NCBI GenBank assembly: GCA_002733805.1
Contig: NVXG01000030.1
Coordinates: forward strand, 51,252 to 115,251
Direction: 5' to 3'
Length of the DNA stretch: 64,000 bases
Source of the DNA: Robiginitomaculum sp.
Lineage (GTDB): Bacteria > Pseudomonadota > Alphaproteobacteria > Caulobacterales > Maricaulaceae
Of this stretch, positions 9,605-19,500 are shown in pieces. Under the pieces are notes generated by a model. It worked only from the letters and a program-made list of their open reading frames with translations, was not told where the DNA came from and did no database searches. Numbering within the stretch: the stretch's first letter is position 1; the number at the start of each line of letters is the position of its first letter. The translations under genes were made by a program, and so were the position numbers.

Positions 9605-10402
9605 TCACCTGACATGCGGCATACACAATGAACGAGCGCTTTCTTCCCGGATAAAATCCACAATTTCCATGACTTCGGTACTGGAGGCAAATGTCGCGCT
9701 TACATCCACCAAACGCTCTTCAAACGTGCCCTCATCGGCAAATAACAATCGATAGGCCGACCGAAGATTGTGAATTGTCTTGCGCGGCATATTTCGCCGC
9801 TTCAATCCCACAATATTCAACCCGGCCAAATGCGCGTGATTGCCCAATACGGAACCATACGGAATGACATCGCGGGTCACCATGGCCATGCTCCCGACAA
9901 AGGCAAAATTACCAATTCGGGTATTTTGATGCACGGCGCTTAGGCCACCCAAAATACAATTATTGCCAACGGTAACCAGCCCGGCCAAGGCAGCGTTATT
10001 GGCGAAAACTACGTTGTCGCCAACCACACAATCATGTGCCACGTGCGAACCAACCATGAAATACCCACCCTGCCCGACCCGGGTAATTCGCTTACCCGAT
10101 GTCGTGCCGGGGTGCATGGTTACATGCTCGCGGATAATGGTATCTGCGCCGATTTCGAGACGGGTTTTTTCTCCATTGTGCTTAAAGTCTTGCGGGCGCA
10201 AACCAAGCACTGCAAACGGGAATACTTCACACCGCGGCCCCAGTGTAGTGGCACCACCAATATGGGTTTGCGAATATAATTTTGCCCCTTGGCCCAAAAT
10301 TGCACCAGATTCGACGATACTATACGCACCAATCGAAACACCTTCGCCGACCTCGGCCTTCGGCGAGACAATTGCCGTGGGATGAATATCAATGCGTTCC
10401 AC
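9605..10402 (-). CDS. lpxA: UDP-N-acetylglucosamine acyltransferase
   Basis: First lipid A step: transfers a 3-hydroxyacyl group from ACP to UDP-GlcNAc. The 265-residue protein shows repeated hexapeptides of the left-handed beta helix from residue 5 to about 190, then a helical C-terminal domain. The catalytic histidine is H123 in GSHVAHDCVVGDN. It abuts fabZ with no gap and precedes lpxI. Confidence 0.96.
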   Translation of the reverse strand: MERIDIHPTAIVSPKAEVGEGVSIGAYSIVESGAILGQGAKLYSQTHIGGATTLGPRCEVFPFAVLGLRPQDFKHNGEKTRLEIGADTIIREHVTMHPGTTSGKRITRVGQGGYFMVGSHVAHDCVVGDNVVFANNAALAGLVTVGNNCILGGLSAVHQNTRIGNFAFVGSMAMVTRDVIPYGSVLGNHAHLAGLNIVGLKRRNMPRKTIHNLRSAYRLLFADEGTFEERLVDVSATFASSTEVMEIVDFIREESARSLCMPHVR

Positions 10403-10861
10403 TTATGGGTTCTCCACAGTCATGGCCATGAATGTGCAGCTAGCCACTACTTTTCCCGAGACCAGAGCTTGCCCCTCAAAACGAACAAAATTTCTTTTCC
10501 GAGCAAGAATTGATACCGGTATCTCAAGGCAGTCACCGGGGGATACTCGGTTACGAAACTTGGCCTTTTCAACGGAAGAAAATAAGATCGTCTCTTTTTC
10601 GGGGCGAATATTCCATGATTTTGCGGCCAGCAAGGCACCGGTTTGAGCCATGCTTTCGATCAGCATGACACCAGGCATTACAGGGTTTCCTGGAAAGTGT
10701 CCGGAAAACCATGGATCGTCTGCAGCAAGTTGTTTGTGGCCAATCAGGCTTTCGCCTTCGACAAAATGAGAGGCATGATCCAGCAACAAAAACGGCGGAC
10801 GATGCAATAACCATTGCAATATCTCTTCATAAGAGATGGTATTGGCTTCGGTGTTCATCAA
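10403..10861 (-). CDS. fabZ: (3R)-hydroxyacyl-ACP dehydratase
   Basis: Hot-dog-fold dehydratase of fatty acid synthesis, supplying and competing for the 3-hydroxyacyl-ACP used by LpxA and LpxD. The 152-residue protein has the signature GHFPGNPVMPGVMLIESMAQ, with His55 and Glu69 as the expected catalytic pair. The start overlaps the lpxD stop (10858-10861, ATGA) and the stop abuts lpxA. Confidence 0.97.
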   Translation of the reverse strand: MMNTEANTISYEEILQWLLHRPPFLLLDHASHFVEGESLIGHKQLAADDPWFSGHFPGNPVMPGVMLIESMAQTGALLAAKSWNIRPEKETILFSSVEKAKFRNRVSPGDCLEIPVSILARKRNFVRFEGQALVSGKVVASCTFMAMTVENP

Positions 10862-11880
10862 TTTCCCGGCTTTTTTTTGGTTTGCTGTGACAATTTACTC
10901 AAAGTTGCGACCTCGCGCAAATACCGCCTGTTTGGTTTGGCGGGGTATCCACTCCACGTCTGGCCATCTGGTATGTCATGCAATACGGCGGAGCCGGCTG
11001 TAATTACCACATCATTGCCAATGGTGCGGTGATCAGTCACTCCAACACGCCCTCCCATCAGCACACGATTGGCGATCCGCACACTTCCCGAAATGCCTAC
11101 GTGTGCCGCAAAAATGCAATCTTCTCCAATTTCAACATTGTGGGCAATTTGCACAAGATTATCTATTTTGGATCGCGCACCAATACTGGTGGTGTCAAAT
11201 ACCCCGCGATCAATTGTGGTATTTGCACCAATAGTTACCCCATCGGCAATTTGGACCACTCCAAAATGAGGCATATCGATCAAACCTTCTTGACCCTTTG
11301 CAACGCCTAAGCCCTGCCCGCCGATCACTACGCCTGGCATCAGGCGGACATCATTGCCTATTTGCGTAAAAGCAATATGTGCACCGGAACCAATATCGCA
11401 GTTCCGACCGATCTCAACTCCGCATTCAATTACGGCGTTCGCACCAATCCGAGAACCGCTTCCGATATGAACATCATCACCAATTACCGCGCCGGGGTTA
11501 ATTTCCACTCCAGAATCCAACACCGCACTTTTAGAAACCAAATCACTACGGCTTTTGGACTTTCTGCTGGATATCAGGGAGTTGGCAATTCCCGCAAAAA
11601 CGGATTGTGAGCTCTGCGCTTGCAGAGCCGCTACCGGCCATTGCGAGATCACGTCCAGTGTCGCCCGATCTGCAATGATAACACCACCCGTCGGAATGTG
11701 ATCTGTCAGGTGTTTTTTATTTCGGGCAAAAGCGATATTGCCCGCAGTCAGATCGCGTAATGAAGAAACAAAATGGACCAGAATTTGCGGATCCCCGCGC
11801 ACAATTTGTGCGCCGGATTGCTTCGCCAGATCAACCAAGGCAATCGGAGAGAGTTGCGTATAAAACCTTTGATCAATCAT
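10858..11880 (-). CDS. lpxD: UDP-3-O-acylglucosamine N-acyltransferase
   Basis: Adds the N-linked hydroxyacyl chain in lipid A synthesis. The 340-residue product has a uridine-binding N-terminal domain (about 1-110) and then hexapeptide repeats forming a left-handed beta helix (about 115-310). The catalytic histidine region is DNLVQIAHNVEIGEDC. It ends with a short basic tail and is coupled to fabZ by a four-base overlap. A 22-base gap separates it from the skp-like gene upstream. Confidence 0.95.
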   Translation of the reverse strand: MIDQRFYTQLSPIALVDLAKQSGAQIVRGDPQILVHFVSSLRDLTAGNIAFARNKKHLTDHIPTGGVIIADRATLDVISQWPVAALQAQSSQSVFAGIANSLISSRKSKSRSDLVSKSAVLDSGVEINPGAVIGDDVHIGSGSRIGANAVIECGVEIGRNCDIGSGAHIAFTQIGNDVRLMPGVVIGGQGLGVAKGQEGLIDMPHFGVVQIADGVTIGANTTIDRGVFDTTSIGARSKIDNLVQIAHNVEIGEDCIFAAHVGISGSVRIANRVLMGGRVGVTDHRTIGNDVVITAGSAVLHDIPDGQTWSGYPAKPNRRYLREVATLSKLSQQTKKKPGN

Positions 11881-11902
11881 GCATCGACCTAGACGGCTTT
11901 CA

Positions 11903-12484
11903 CTATCGCCGCGCGCCTTGTGCCGGAGCCGCAGGTGGCACCCGAGGAACCCGCACCCGTGCTACAGATGTTGTGGTGAGCGCCGCATCCATTTTTATCA
12001 CAACGGCCTCAGTAATGTCCGACTGTTTATTCCGAAACAAAATGTCTGCTCCATCAAATAAAATATCAATTTTCTTATCGGCGATAACCCCGTTTACTGC
12101 CGCTTGATAGGCTTCGAGTACGGGTTTTAACGCCTGATTTCTGGAAGCCGCCATTTGGCGTTGTTTCCAATTGGCCAATTCACCCAATTTCAATCGCAGA
12201 TCTTGCTCACGCCGCATCAGGTCATTGCGCGTTCTCAAAACTTCTGGCGCTAACGCGGACGCCTCAGCGTTTAACTGCTGGGCCTGTGCCCGCAAAGGCA
12301 CCAGTTCAGGCTCGAACTCTGCATCGATTTGATTATCAATCACCTGTAATTGTTGCCCCACATAGATACCAACCTTCGAAGTGGTCAGTGCCATTTCCTG
12401 ACTGATTACAGCAACGTTTTGCGCCATTGCAGGTGCGGAAAATGTCAGCGCTGCCAATAGCAGAATAGAGCGAATAAAAGTCAT
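11903..12484 (-). CDS. skp: OmpH/Skp-family periplasmic chaperone
   Basis: Probable periplasmic holdase for unfolded outer-membrane proteins. The 193-residue product starts with a signal peptide (cleavage after about APAMA, residue 21). It then has a charged, helix-rich region (about 60-150) that would form the Skp coiled-coil tentacle, and a Pro/Ala/Arg-rich tail. The position directly behind bamA is the conserved one for this family. Sequence conservation in Skp is low, so the assignment rests on helix pattern, signal peptide and context. Confidence 0.85.
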   Translation of the reverse strand: MTFIRSILLLAALTFSAPAMAQNVAVISQEMALTTSKVGIYVGQQLQVIDNQIDAEFEPELVPLRAQAQQLNAEASALAPEVLRTRNDLMRREQDLRLKLGELANWKQRQMAASRNQALKPVLEAYQAAVNGVIADKKIDILFDGADILFRNKQSDITEAVVIKMDAALTTTSVARVRVPRVPPAAPAQGARR

Positions 12485-12486
12485 AA

Positions 12487-14916
12487 TTAGAACCTTGTTG
12501 TTTGCGAGAAGCGGAATGTTTTCACGTCATCATAAGTTTCACTTCTCAAGACGCGAGAGAAGTCGAAGCGAACCGGACCAAATGGCGAATCCCAGAAGAT
12601 ACTAAGACCAACCGATGCACGAAAAGCCAATTCATCTTTGACAGCGAAACGGGTTGGATCACTGACCACTTTATCACTTGCATCCAATACGCCCAGCGTT
12701 CCGAATTCAGAAAATAATGCAGCCTTGATCCCGTATTCATCGGGCAATCCAATTGGAAAGGCCAATTCAAATGAGCCGATTGCATAGGCTTTACCACCCA
12801 AAGAGTCGCGGGCCACTTCCGTAATACCGCCATTGCCATCGTCTACCAATTCGACAATCCGCGGGCCAACACCCGCCACATCAAATCCGCGAAATGACAA
12901 ACCACCTTTGAAGAATCGGTCATTAATCCGTACATCTTCGCCGCCCCAGCCGGTGATATAACCGGCGTCCAAGTGCGCGCTAAAGATAAAGTCTTTGATG
13001 ATACCCCGAAATGCGTTGGCCGTTATGCGGGTACGCAAGAACCGGACATCGCCACCAAAGCCGGCAAAATCCTGATCAAATGAAATATCAAACCCACGGG
13101 TTGGTGTAATCGGGTCATTTCTACGATCCCAACGTAACGTAAAACCAATCAATGAGGTTAATCTGGAGCCAACTTGCGAACAAATTTGGTCCGACGCGAT
13201 ACAGTTCAGTACAAAATTGCCGTTGGCATCAATCACCGGATTGCCAAACAAATCGGTCTGAAAACTCTCTGGTGCAGAAATCGTATCATTCCGAAGCGTA
13301 TAACGCAGGAACAGTGAGGAATTACCGGTCAATGGCAAACCAAAGCGGACACCGCCGCCAAAAGATTTTGTTTCAAAGCTGGCTTCACGAAGGAAATCAG
13401 ACCGGATATTAAACAGATCAAATCCGGCTGACATATTCCGGCCCAAAAACCGTGGCTCGGTAAAGCGCATATCAACACTTTGACGACGGGAACTGGCTGA
13501 AATTGCAAATCGCAAGAACTGGCCACGCCCTCGAAAATTTCGCTGTGACACCGAAATATCCAACAAAAAGGAATCAACTGAACTAAAACCTGCACCAAAT
13601 GACAACTCACCCGTCGGTTGCTCTTCTACTTTTACTTCGATGACTGCCCGGTCCGGTTTTGATCCAGCGGTCTCGCTAATCTCGACTTCCTTAAAAAATC
13701 CAAGTCGGCGAATAAGATTGCGCGAACGGTCCAGCAATGCCCGATTAAACGCATCGCCTTCGACCAATTGCATTTCGCGGCGAACCACCCGATCCAGCGT
13801 GCTGGTATTTCCAATAATATCGATCCGCTCGATATAAACCCGCGGGCCTTCATTCACCCGAAAGGTCACATCAACGGTTCGCGTGTCACGGTTTGGGCTC
13901 CGACTGGGGCGAATTTCAACAAACGCATATCCAGTGGCCCCCGCCGCAAAGGTAAGGGTGTCTACCGAATCTTCGATTTTTTGATTTTTGTACAATTGCC
14001 CAGTTTGGAGCGGCAATAAGGCTTCCAATATATCGGTGTTCAACGCGTCCAATTCGGTTTCAACGGAAATTTCGCCAAATTTATATTTGATGCCTTCATC
14101 GACGGTAAAAGTGATGTAGAAGTTTTTGCGGTCCGGCGTTAGTTCGGCAACTGACGAAACAACCCGAAAATCCGCATAGCCCTTATCACCATAATATTTA
14201 CGTAACTGGTCTCGATCATATTCCAGCCGGTCCGGGTCATAATTATCGTTAGAGGTCAGTAATTTCCACCACCGCGATTCCTGGGTGGCCAGCACACGAC
14301 GAAGCTCGGCATCAGAAAAGATTACATTGCCAACAAAGTTAATCCGGCGAACATCGGTGACCGGCCCTTCGGTCACTTCAAAAATTAAATCCACCCGGTT
14401 TTGTGGTTGCTCTGCAATTTTTGGAGTAACCGTCGCAGCAAACCGTCCAGAACGCCGATACAACTCGATAATGCGCTGTACATCACCTTGTACTCTGGCC
14501 CGCGTAAAGATTGCCCGAGGCTTTGCCTGAACTTCATCACGCAACTTGTCTTCTTTTAATGCCCGATTTCCTTCAAATATCACCCGATTGATAATTGGAT
14601 TTTCAACAACCGATACCACCAAAGTATTGTTTTGTTCGACAATAGAGATGTCGGCAAACAAACCCGTTGCAAATAATGTTTTGAGCGAAAGGTCGATCAA
14701 CTGGGCATCAAATGGATCCCCTGGCCCCAGCAATAAATACGATTGAACGGTTCCCGCTTCTAACCGCTGATTACCGCGAACGATAATTTGGCGAATACGC
14801 GAAACTTGCTGTGGAACAGCGGCGCCAGCATCCTGCGCGACAACAACACGGGCACTGCCAAATGTAGCGAGCCCCAGCAAAACTGCTACCAATATATTCA
14901 AGCCAAATCGAGGCAT
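12487..14916 (-). CDS. bamA: Outer-membrane protein assembly factor BamA
   Basis: Central Omp85 component of the BAM complex that folds and inserts outer-membrane barrels. The 809-residue protein has a signal peptide ending near VVVAQ (residue 28), five POTRA domains (about 35-430) and a C-terminal 16-strand barrel. The barrel includes the WDRRNDPITPTRGF and FKGGLSFRGFDVAGVGPR segments, the latter holding the lid-loop RGF motif. It ends in phenylalanine, as barrel proteins normally do. It lies between rseP and the skp-like gene. Confidence 0.97.
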   Translation of the reverse strand: MPRFGLNILVAVLLGLATFGSARVVVAQDAGAAVPQQVSRIRQIIVRGNQRLEAGTVQSYLLLGPGDPFDAQLIDLSLKTLFATGLFADISIVEQNNTLVVSVVENPIINRVIFEGNRALKEDKLRDEVQAKPRAIFTRARVQGDVQRIIELYRRSGRFAATVTPKIAEQPQNRVDLIFEVTEGPVTDVRRINFVGNVIFSDAELRRVLATQESRWWKLLTSNDNYDPDRLEYDRDQLRKYYGDKGYADFRVVSSVAELTPDRKNFYITFTVDEGIKYKFGEISVETELDALNTDILEALLPLQTGQLYKNQKIEDSVDTLTFAAGATGYAFVEIRPSRSPNRDTRTVDVTFRVNEGPRVYIERIDIIGNTSTLDRVVRREMQLVEGDAFNRALLDRSRNLIRRLGFFKEVEISETAGSKPDRAVIEVKVEEQPTGELSFGAGFSSVDSFLLDISVSQRNFRGRGQFLRFAISASSRRQSVDMRFTEPRFLGRNMSAGFDLFNIRSDFLREASFETKSFGGGVRFGLPLTGNSSLFLRYTLRNDTISAPESFQTDLFGNPVIDANGNFVLNCIASDQICSQVGSRLTSLIGFTLRWDRRNDPITPTRGFDISFDQDFAGFGGDVRFLRTRITANAFRGIIKDFIFSAHLDAGYITGWGGEDVRINDRFFKGGLSFRGFDVAGVGPRIVELVDDGNGGITEVARDSLGGKAYAIGSFELAFPIGLPDEYGIKAALFSEFGTLGVLDASDKVVSDPTRFAVKDELAFRASVGLSIFWDSPFGPVRFDFSRVLRSETYDDVKTFRFSQTTRF

Positions 14917-14942
14917 GTATCCTACAGTCCCTGTACCATTAT

Positions 14943-16148
14943 TCAGGAAAACATCCGTCCAATAAAATCAAACACGTCGAAATAGCGCAAGTCATTGAAT
15001 GTGGCAAAGGCCAATAAGCATATTACCGCAGAAAAACCCAGCTTGAAGCCTATTATTTGGAATGGTTCACTCAAAGGGCGTCCGGCAATCGCTTCATAGG
15101 CGTAAAATACCAAATGTCCACCGTCCAGCATGGGGACCGGTGCCAAGTTAATCAAGCCAATGGCAACCGACAGCCCGCCCGCCAACCAGATCAAAGATAA
15201 TATTCGCTGCGACAATGTTCGCTTGACCGGTTGAGCCGTATCAATATCTCCGGCTCCGACTTTTCCGGCGATATACAAAATACGAAGTGGTCCGCCCAAC
15301 ATTTCGGCAGAACCTTTACCTCGAAACAATCTGCCGACGAATGCAATTTGATCACCGATAGCTTTTTGGGTCATGGCGGATCCTTCGGCAACCGCACCTA
15401 ATGGGCCATAGCGCTTGGTGAAAACCTCCGCATTGCCGCCAACACCCAGCAATCCTTTTTTAGACATCCGTCCAAATGGATCTTTTTCAATTACGGTTTC
15501 GGGTGTGGCGGTCAAAGCAATCTTTTGCCCGGCCCTATCTACGATAAATTGGATGGGGTCGTCCGCACTTATCGAAACGATTGTGGCTAATCTTTGGAAA
15601 CTTTCCAACGGCTCACCATTGGCATTGATGATTTTGTCCCCTACCTGAAACCCGGCGGTTTCAGCCGGACTTCCGGACCGCACGGACCCAATGGTTGTCC
15701 CGGTATAAGACGTTCCAAAAATCATCAAAAATGTGGAGAAAACCACAATGGCAAAGGCAAAATTCATCAATGGCCCGGCCACCACCACCACGGCACGGCG
15801 CCAAAGCGGCATGAAAGGGAATATACCATTTAACGGGTTTTCTTCCGGATTGGTTTTTGCCAATTCTTTTAGTTTTTTTATCTGTTCTACGTCTGGAACA
15901 CTGGCCACATCGGAATCGCCTGCGAACTTTACAAATCCACCCAAGGGAAGTCGGGAAATACGCCATAAGGTGCCGTGTTTATCCTGCCATTGAACCAAAG
16001 GCTTTCCAAATCCGATGGAAAACGTCTCAACCTTGAAGCCCAACCATCGCGCGGCTAGGAAATGCCCCATCTCGTGTACAAAAACGATGATGGTAAACAC
16101 AAACAAAAATGAAAGGATCGAAGCAAAGGAAAAAAGAAACAGGTTCAT
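14943..16148 (-). CDS. rseP: Site-2 protease RseP, M50 zinc metalloprotease
   Basis: Intramembrane zinc protease that cleaves anti-sigma factors and leftover signal peptides. The 401-residue protein has the HEMGH zinc site in the first transmembrane helix (H25, E26, H29), one PDZ domain (about 130-210) and the second active-site motif NLAPVPMLDGGH near residue 340, with the metal-binding Asp. It sits between dxr and bamA, the standard order, and sigma-E type envelope regulation is the family's known role. Confidence 0.96.
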   Translation of the reverse strand: MNLFLFSFASILSFLFVFTIIVFVHEMGHFLAARWLGFKVETFSIGFGKPLVQWQDKHGTLWRISRLPLGGFVKFAGDSDVASVPDVEQIKKLKELAKTNPEENPLNGIFPFMPLWRRAVVVVAGPLMNFAFAIVVFSTFLMIFGTSYTGTTIGSVRSGSPAETAGFQVGDKIINANGEPLESFQRLATIVSISADDPIQFIVDRAGQKIALTATPETVIEKDPFGRMSKKGLLGVGGNAEVFTKRYGPLGAVAEGSAMTQKAIGDQIAFVGRLFRGKGSAEMLGGPLRILYIAGKVGAGDIDTAQPVKRTLSQRILSLIWLAGGLSVAIGLINLAPVPMLDGGHLVFYAYEAIAGRPLSEPFQIIGFKLGFSAVICLLAFATFNDLRYFDVFDFIGRMFS

Positions 16149-16161
16149 GGCGGTTCACACT

Positions 16162-17373
16162 TTAAAATGGGTTTTGGAGAGTTGCAATACGATCATGGCA
16201 GGCACGGCGTGCCCGTTGGTCCACATCAAAAACATAGTCGATGCTTTCGGGTTCACCATTCCAAGCGTTTCCGTGATCATCACCATGTTCCAGTACATAT
16301 TCAACAGTTTCTGCGATTTTGAAAAATCCCAATTTGCCTTGCAAAAACGAGGCCACAGCAATTTCATTTGCAGCGCTCAAAGCATTACAGGCATTTCCTC
16401 CAATTTTCATGGCCGCTATCGCCAAACCAAGTGCCGGAAATCGGTCCAGATCGGGATTTTCAAAATCTAGCCGGCCAATATCGGCTAACAATAGCGATTC
16501 ACAGGACGTCGGGATACGATGCGGCCATCCCCATGCCGAAGCAATCGGAACGCGCATATCTGGGGCACCCAATTGAGCCAACATGGAACCGTCCTTGTAT
16601 TCAACCAAACCATGGACAACCGATTGCGGATGAACCAAGACCTCAAGTTGTGACGGACTTACGTCAAAAAGATGGCGAGCCTCAATTAATTCCAAGCCCT
16701 TGTTCATCAAACTGGCTGAATCGACCGATATTTTGGCACCCATCGACCAAACCGGATGAGCAATGGCTTGGGCGGGTGTGGCTTTGGCAATCTTCGGTTT
16801 ATCCCAATGCAAAAATGGACCGCCGGACGCAGTCAGGATGATCCGGCGAACCAGTGCTTTTTTTGCGGGATCAAATACTTGAAAAATGGCATTATGTTCT
16901 GAATCGACCGGCAATAACGTAGTGCCATGGCGGGCGCAGGTCTCCATCAATAATGAGCCAGCACAAACCAGCGATTCCTTGTTGGCCAAAGCAAGCGAAC
17001 AGCCACGTTTCGCCGCAATTAAAACGGAACGCAATCCAGCCGCACCGGTAATGGCCGCCATTACCCAATTTGCGTCACGGGCTGCGGCCATGTCGATGGC
17101 TTGTGGGCCAAAACCTATCTCAATTCCGGTGCCGGATAATGCAGCTGTCAATTCATCTGCATGGGCAGGCTCAGCTAATGCCACGAATTTTGGACGAAAC
17201 TCCAACGCCAATTCTGCCAGCTTTTGCCAATTGGTGTTGGCGCTCAGAGCTTCCAGCACAATGGCATCATCGCCCAATTCTTTACGTTGCTGGCGAAGGA
17301 TATCCAAAGTTGCACAACCAACTGAACCGGTTGCGCCCAAAATGGTGACTGTTTTATCTGGTTCGCCGGACAC
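16162..17373 (-). CDS. dxr: 1-deoxy-D-xylulose 5-phosphate reductoisomerase
   Basis: Converts DXP to methylerythritol 4-phosphate with NADPH, the committed step of the MEP isoprenoid pathway. The 403-residue protein has the NADPH motif ILGATGSVGCATLDI near the N-terminus, LPVDSEHNAIFQV with metal-binding Asp and Glu, and the SVDSASLMNKGLELIEA segment. Product flow to undecaprenyl diphosphate fits the neighbouring uppS. Confidence 0.97.
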   Translation of the reverse strand: MSGEPDKTVTILGATGSVGCATLDILRQQRKELGDDAIVLEALSANTNWQKLAELALEFRPKFVALAEPAHADELTAALSGTGIEIGFGPQAIDMAAARDANWVMAAITGAAGLRSVLIAAKRGCSLALANKESLVCAGSLLMETCARHGTTLLPVDSEHNAIFQVFDPAKKALVRRIILTASGGPFLHWDKPKIAKATPAQAIAHPVWSMGAKISVDSASLMNKGLELIEARHLFDVSPSQLEVLVHPQSVVHGLVEYKDGSMLAQLGAPDMRVPIASAWGWPHRIPTSCESLLLADIGRLDFENPDLDRFPALGLAIAAMKIGGNACNALSAANEIAVASFLQGKLGFFKIAETVEYVLEHGDDHGNAWNGEPESIDYVFDVDQRARRACHDRIATLQNPF

Positions 17374-17376
17374 TGG

Positions 17377-18195
17377 TTAAAACTGGCCCCAAATACCGGG
17401 GTACTCATAAACCAATGCGGAACAAACCAACACGGCAGCCAAAAAAGCATCCATACGATCAATCACCCCACCATGACCTGGAATGGTATCCCCGGTATCT
17501 TTTACCCCAAAATGCCGTTTCATTCGCGAAATCAATAAATCCCCGCCAGCCGCGACTATGGTCAAAACAAAGGCCAAAGCGCCAAAAGCAATAAAGTCGC
17601 GGCCTAAAAAGAACGCCAAAGCGGCACCGCAAATGGTCCCCAACCCAATGCCACCAAAAAATCCGGACCAGGTTTTATTCGGGCTGATTTCCGGCCACAG
17701 TTTTGGGCCACGCAACATGCTACCCAGCAAATATGCGCCGGAATCAGCGGCCCACACCACGGCAAAAATAAACAGGACTAAGCCTAACCCGCCCTCAATG
17801 CTGCGTAAAATCATCAACAACAAAACTGGAAGTAATAAATAAAGCAGACCAAATCCGGCGCGCCATGCGCTGCCACGTCTGGCCCGTTCCAAGCTGTTGA
17901 GAAACACAAAGGCGAACAACAAAATTCCGGCCTGAGTCACCATTCCCGACGCCACAAAAATAGTCGTGCCAATTAGGGCCAGAGCGTTCAATATCAGCGG
18001 CAAATTCCCTCCGTTTGGATCAGAGATATTTTTCCATTCATTCAGCATCATGGCGCCAAAAATTGCCACCCCAATTACAAACAAATACCCTCCGGCAAAC
18101 ACCCCGGCCAACGCAATGCCAATCAACACAATTGCTGAAAGAACCCGAGTCTTGAACCCTTTGTTTCGAAAAGGATTTGGAAATGAAGAATTCAT
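17377..18195 (-). CDS. cdsA: Phosphatidate cytidylyltransferase
   Basis: Inner-membrane enzyme that makes CDP-diacylglycerol, the precursor of all bacterial phospholipids. The 272-residue protein has about eight hydrophobic helices and the C-terminal family signature covering ISRMKRHFGVKDTGDTIPGH and GGVIDRMDA. The SPNKTWSGFFGG substrate segment is present. The start overlaps the uppS stop by four bases. Confidence 0.96.
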   Translation of the reverse strand: MNSSFPNPFRNKGFKTRVLSAIVLIGIALAGVFAGGYLFVIGVAIFGAMMLNEWKNISDPNGGNLPLILNALALIGTTIFVASGMVTQAGILLFAFVFLNSLERARRGSAWRAGFGLLYLLLPVLLLMILRSIEGGLGLVLFIFAVVWAADSGAYLLGSMLRGPKLWPEISPNKTWSGFFGGIGLGTICGAALAFFLGRDFIAFGALAFVLTIVAAGGDLLISRMKRHFGVKDTGDTIPGHGGVIDRMDAFLAAVLVCSALVYEYPGIWGQF

Positions 18196-18926
18196 TTTGA
18201 ATCAACCCCCCCAATCCTTCGATTGCGCTTCGAGAACAGTTTCAGCGCCTGATCATATTCGCGCTCACCAAAGTCAGGCCACAACACATCCAGCAAAATG
18301 AATTCGGAGTAAGCGCTTTGCCATAGTAAAAAATTACTGATGCGGTTTTCGCCGCTGGTTCGAATAATCATGTCTGGATCCGGATGCCCGGCGGTATCCA
18401 GCGATTTGCAAATCATTTCCTCGGTAACCTGATCGGGTTTGATCTCTTCAGATAATATTTTTTGACCAATGGATTGAACCATACGTCGGATTTCGTCCCG
18501 CCCGCCGTAGTTAAAGGCGATATTCAAATTCAAACCGGTGTTTGATCGGGTTTTTTCTTCAACATTGCTCAGTAGCTTTTGGGTTTCTACCGGTAAATTT
18601 GTTCGGTTACCCAATACACAAACGCGCACTCCCTCATCGTGCAGCCGGGACAAGTCTTTCTCCACAAACTTTTTCAGCAAGGCAAAAAGGGCTTGGACTT
18701 CGTCTTTGGGTCGCTTCCAGTTTTCCGTGGAAAAACTGAACAGCGTCAAATAACGGGTCCCGCGCTTTGCGGCATGATGAACGATTTTACGAACCGCATC
18801 AACGCCGGCCTGATGGCCCGAAATTCTTGATTTGCCGCGCGCTGCTGCCCATCGGCCATTGCCATCCATAACAATGGCAACATGCGGAGGAGAGCTTGGT
18901 GGTGAGTCGTCAGGTCCTGTTGGCAC
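18192..18926 (-). CDS. uppS: Undecaprenyl diphosphate synthase
   Basis: cis-Prenyltransferase making the C55 lipid carrier for cell wall and O-antigen synthesis. The 244-residue protein carries VAIVMDGNGRWA (catalytic Asp21), the FSTENWKRP segment and RTSGENRISNFLLWQSAYSE, all diagnostic. The apparent start is GTG at 18926 with only a weak upstream purine run, so the N-terminal dozen residues are less certain. It follows frr by four bases. Confidence 0.95.
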   Translation of the reverse strand: MPTGPDDSPPSSPPHVAIVMDGNGRWAAARGKSRISGHQAGVDAVRKIVHHAAKRGTRYLTLFSFSTENWKRPKDEVQALFALLKKFVEKDLSRLHDEGVRVCVLGNRTNLPVETQKLLSNVEEKTRSNTGLNLNIAFNYGGRDEIRRMVQSIGQKILSEEIKPDQVTEEMICKSLDTAGHPDPDMIIRTSGENRISNFLLWQSAYSEFILLDVLWPDFGEREYDQALKLFSKRNRRIGGVDSK

Positions 18927-18930
18927 CGGT

Positions 18931-19488
18931 CTAGACCTGCATGATCTCTTCTTCTTTGGAACTTAACGTGGAATCAATACTGGCAATCTCATCATCGGTT
19001 GCCGATTGCACTTCCGCGCTTAGCTTCTTGTGATTATCTTCGCCAATGTCACCATTTTTTTCCATGGATTTAAGCGCTTCCATCCCGTCACGACGCACAT
19101 TTCGCACGGCAACTTTAGCATTTTCTGCAAAACGACCAGCTAACTTGACCATTTCCACCCGTCTTTCTTCATTCAGAGCCGGAACCGGGATGCGAATATT
19201 CTGTCCATCAACGATCGGATTGACCCCAAGGTCAGCATTTCGAATAGCTCGTTCCACTGCTGCAACCATCGACTTATCCCAAACCGAAACCGAAAGCATT
19301 CGGGGCTCGGGAACATTGACCGTGCCAACCTGATTTATTGGTGTCATCGAGCCATAAGCCTCGATCACGATCGTATCCAGCATTGCTGCATTGGCTCGCC
19401 CGGTGCGTAACCCGGAGAATTCATGTTTCATGGCAGTAAGAGCTCCGGCCATACGGCGGCGGATGTCATCTATGTCATAGGTATCCAT
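18931..19488 (-). CDS. frr: Ribosome recycling factor
   Basis: Splits post-termination ribosomes together with EF-G. The 185-residue protein has normal length and family features: the [12 protein letters not shown] motif in the first helix, the beta domain with [15 protein letters not shown], and the C-terminal helical hairpin with [12 protein letters not shown]. It is preceded by pyrH with 12 bases between. Confidence 0.97.
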   Translation of the reverse strand: MDTYDIDDIRRRMAGALTAMKHEFSGLRTGRANAAMLDTIVIEAYGSMTPINQVGTVNVPEPRMLSVSVWDKSMVAAVERAIRNADLGVNPIVDGQNIRIPVPALNEERRVEMVKLAGRFAENAKVAVRNVRRDGMEALKSMEKNGDIGEDNHKKLSAEVQSATDDEIASIDSTLSSKEEEIMQV

Positions 19489-19500
19489 TATTTTGCTCTC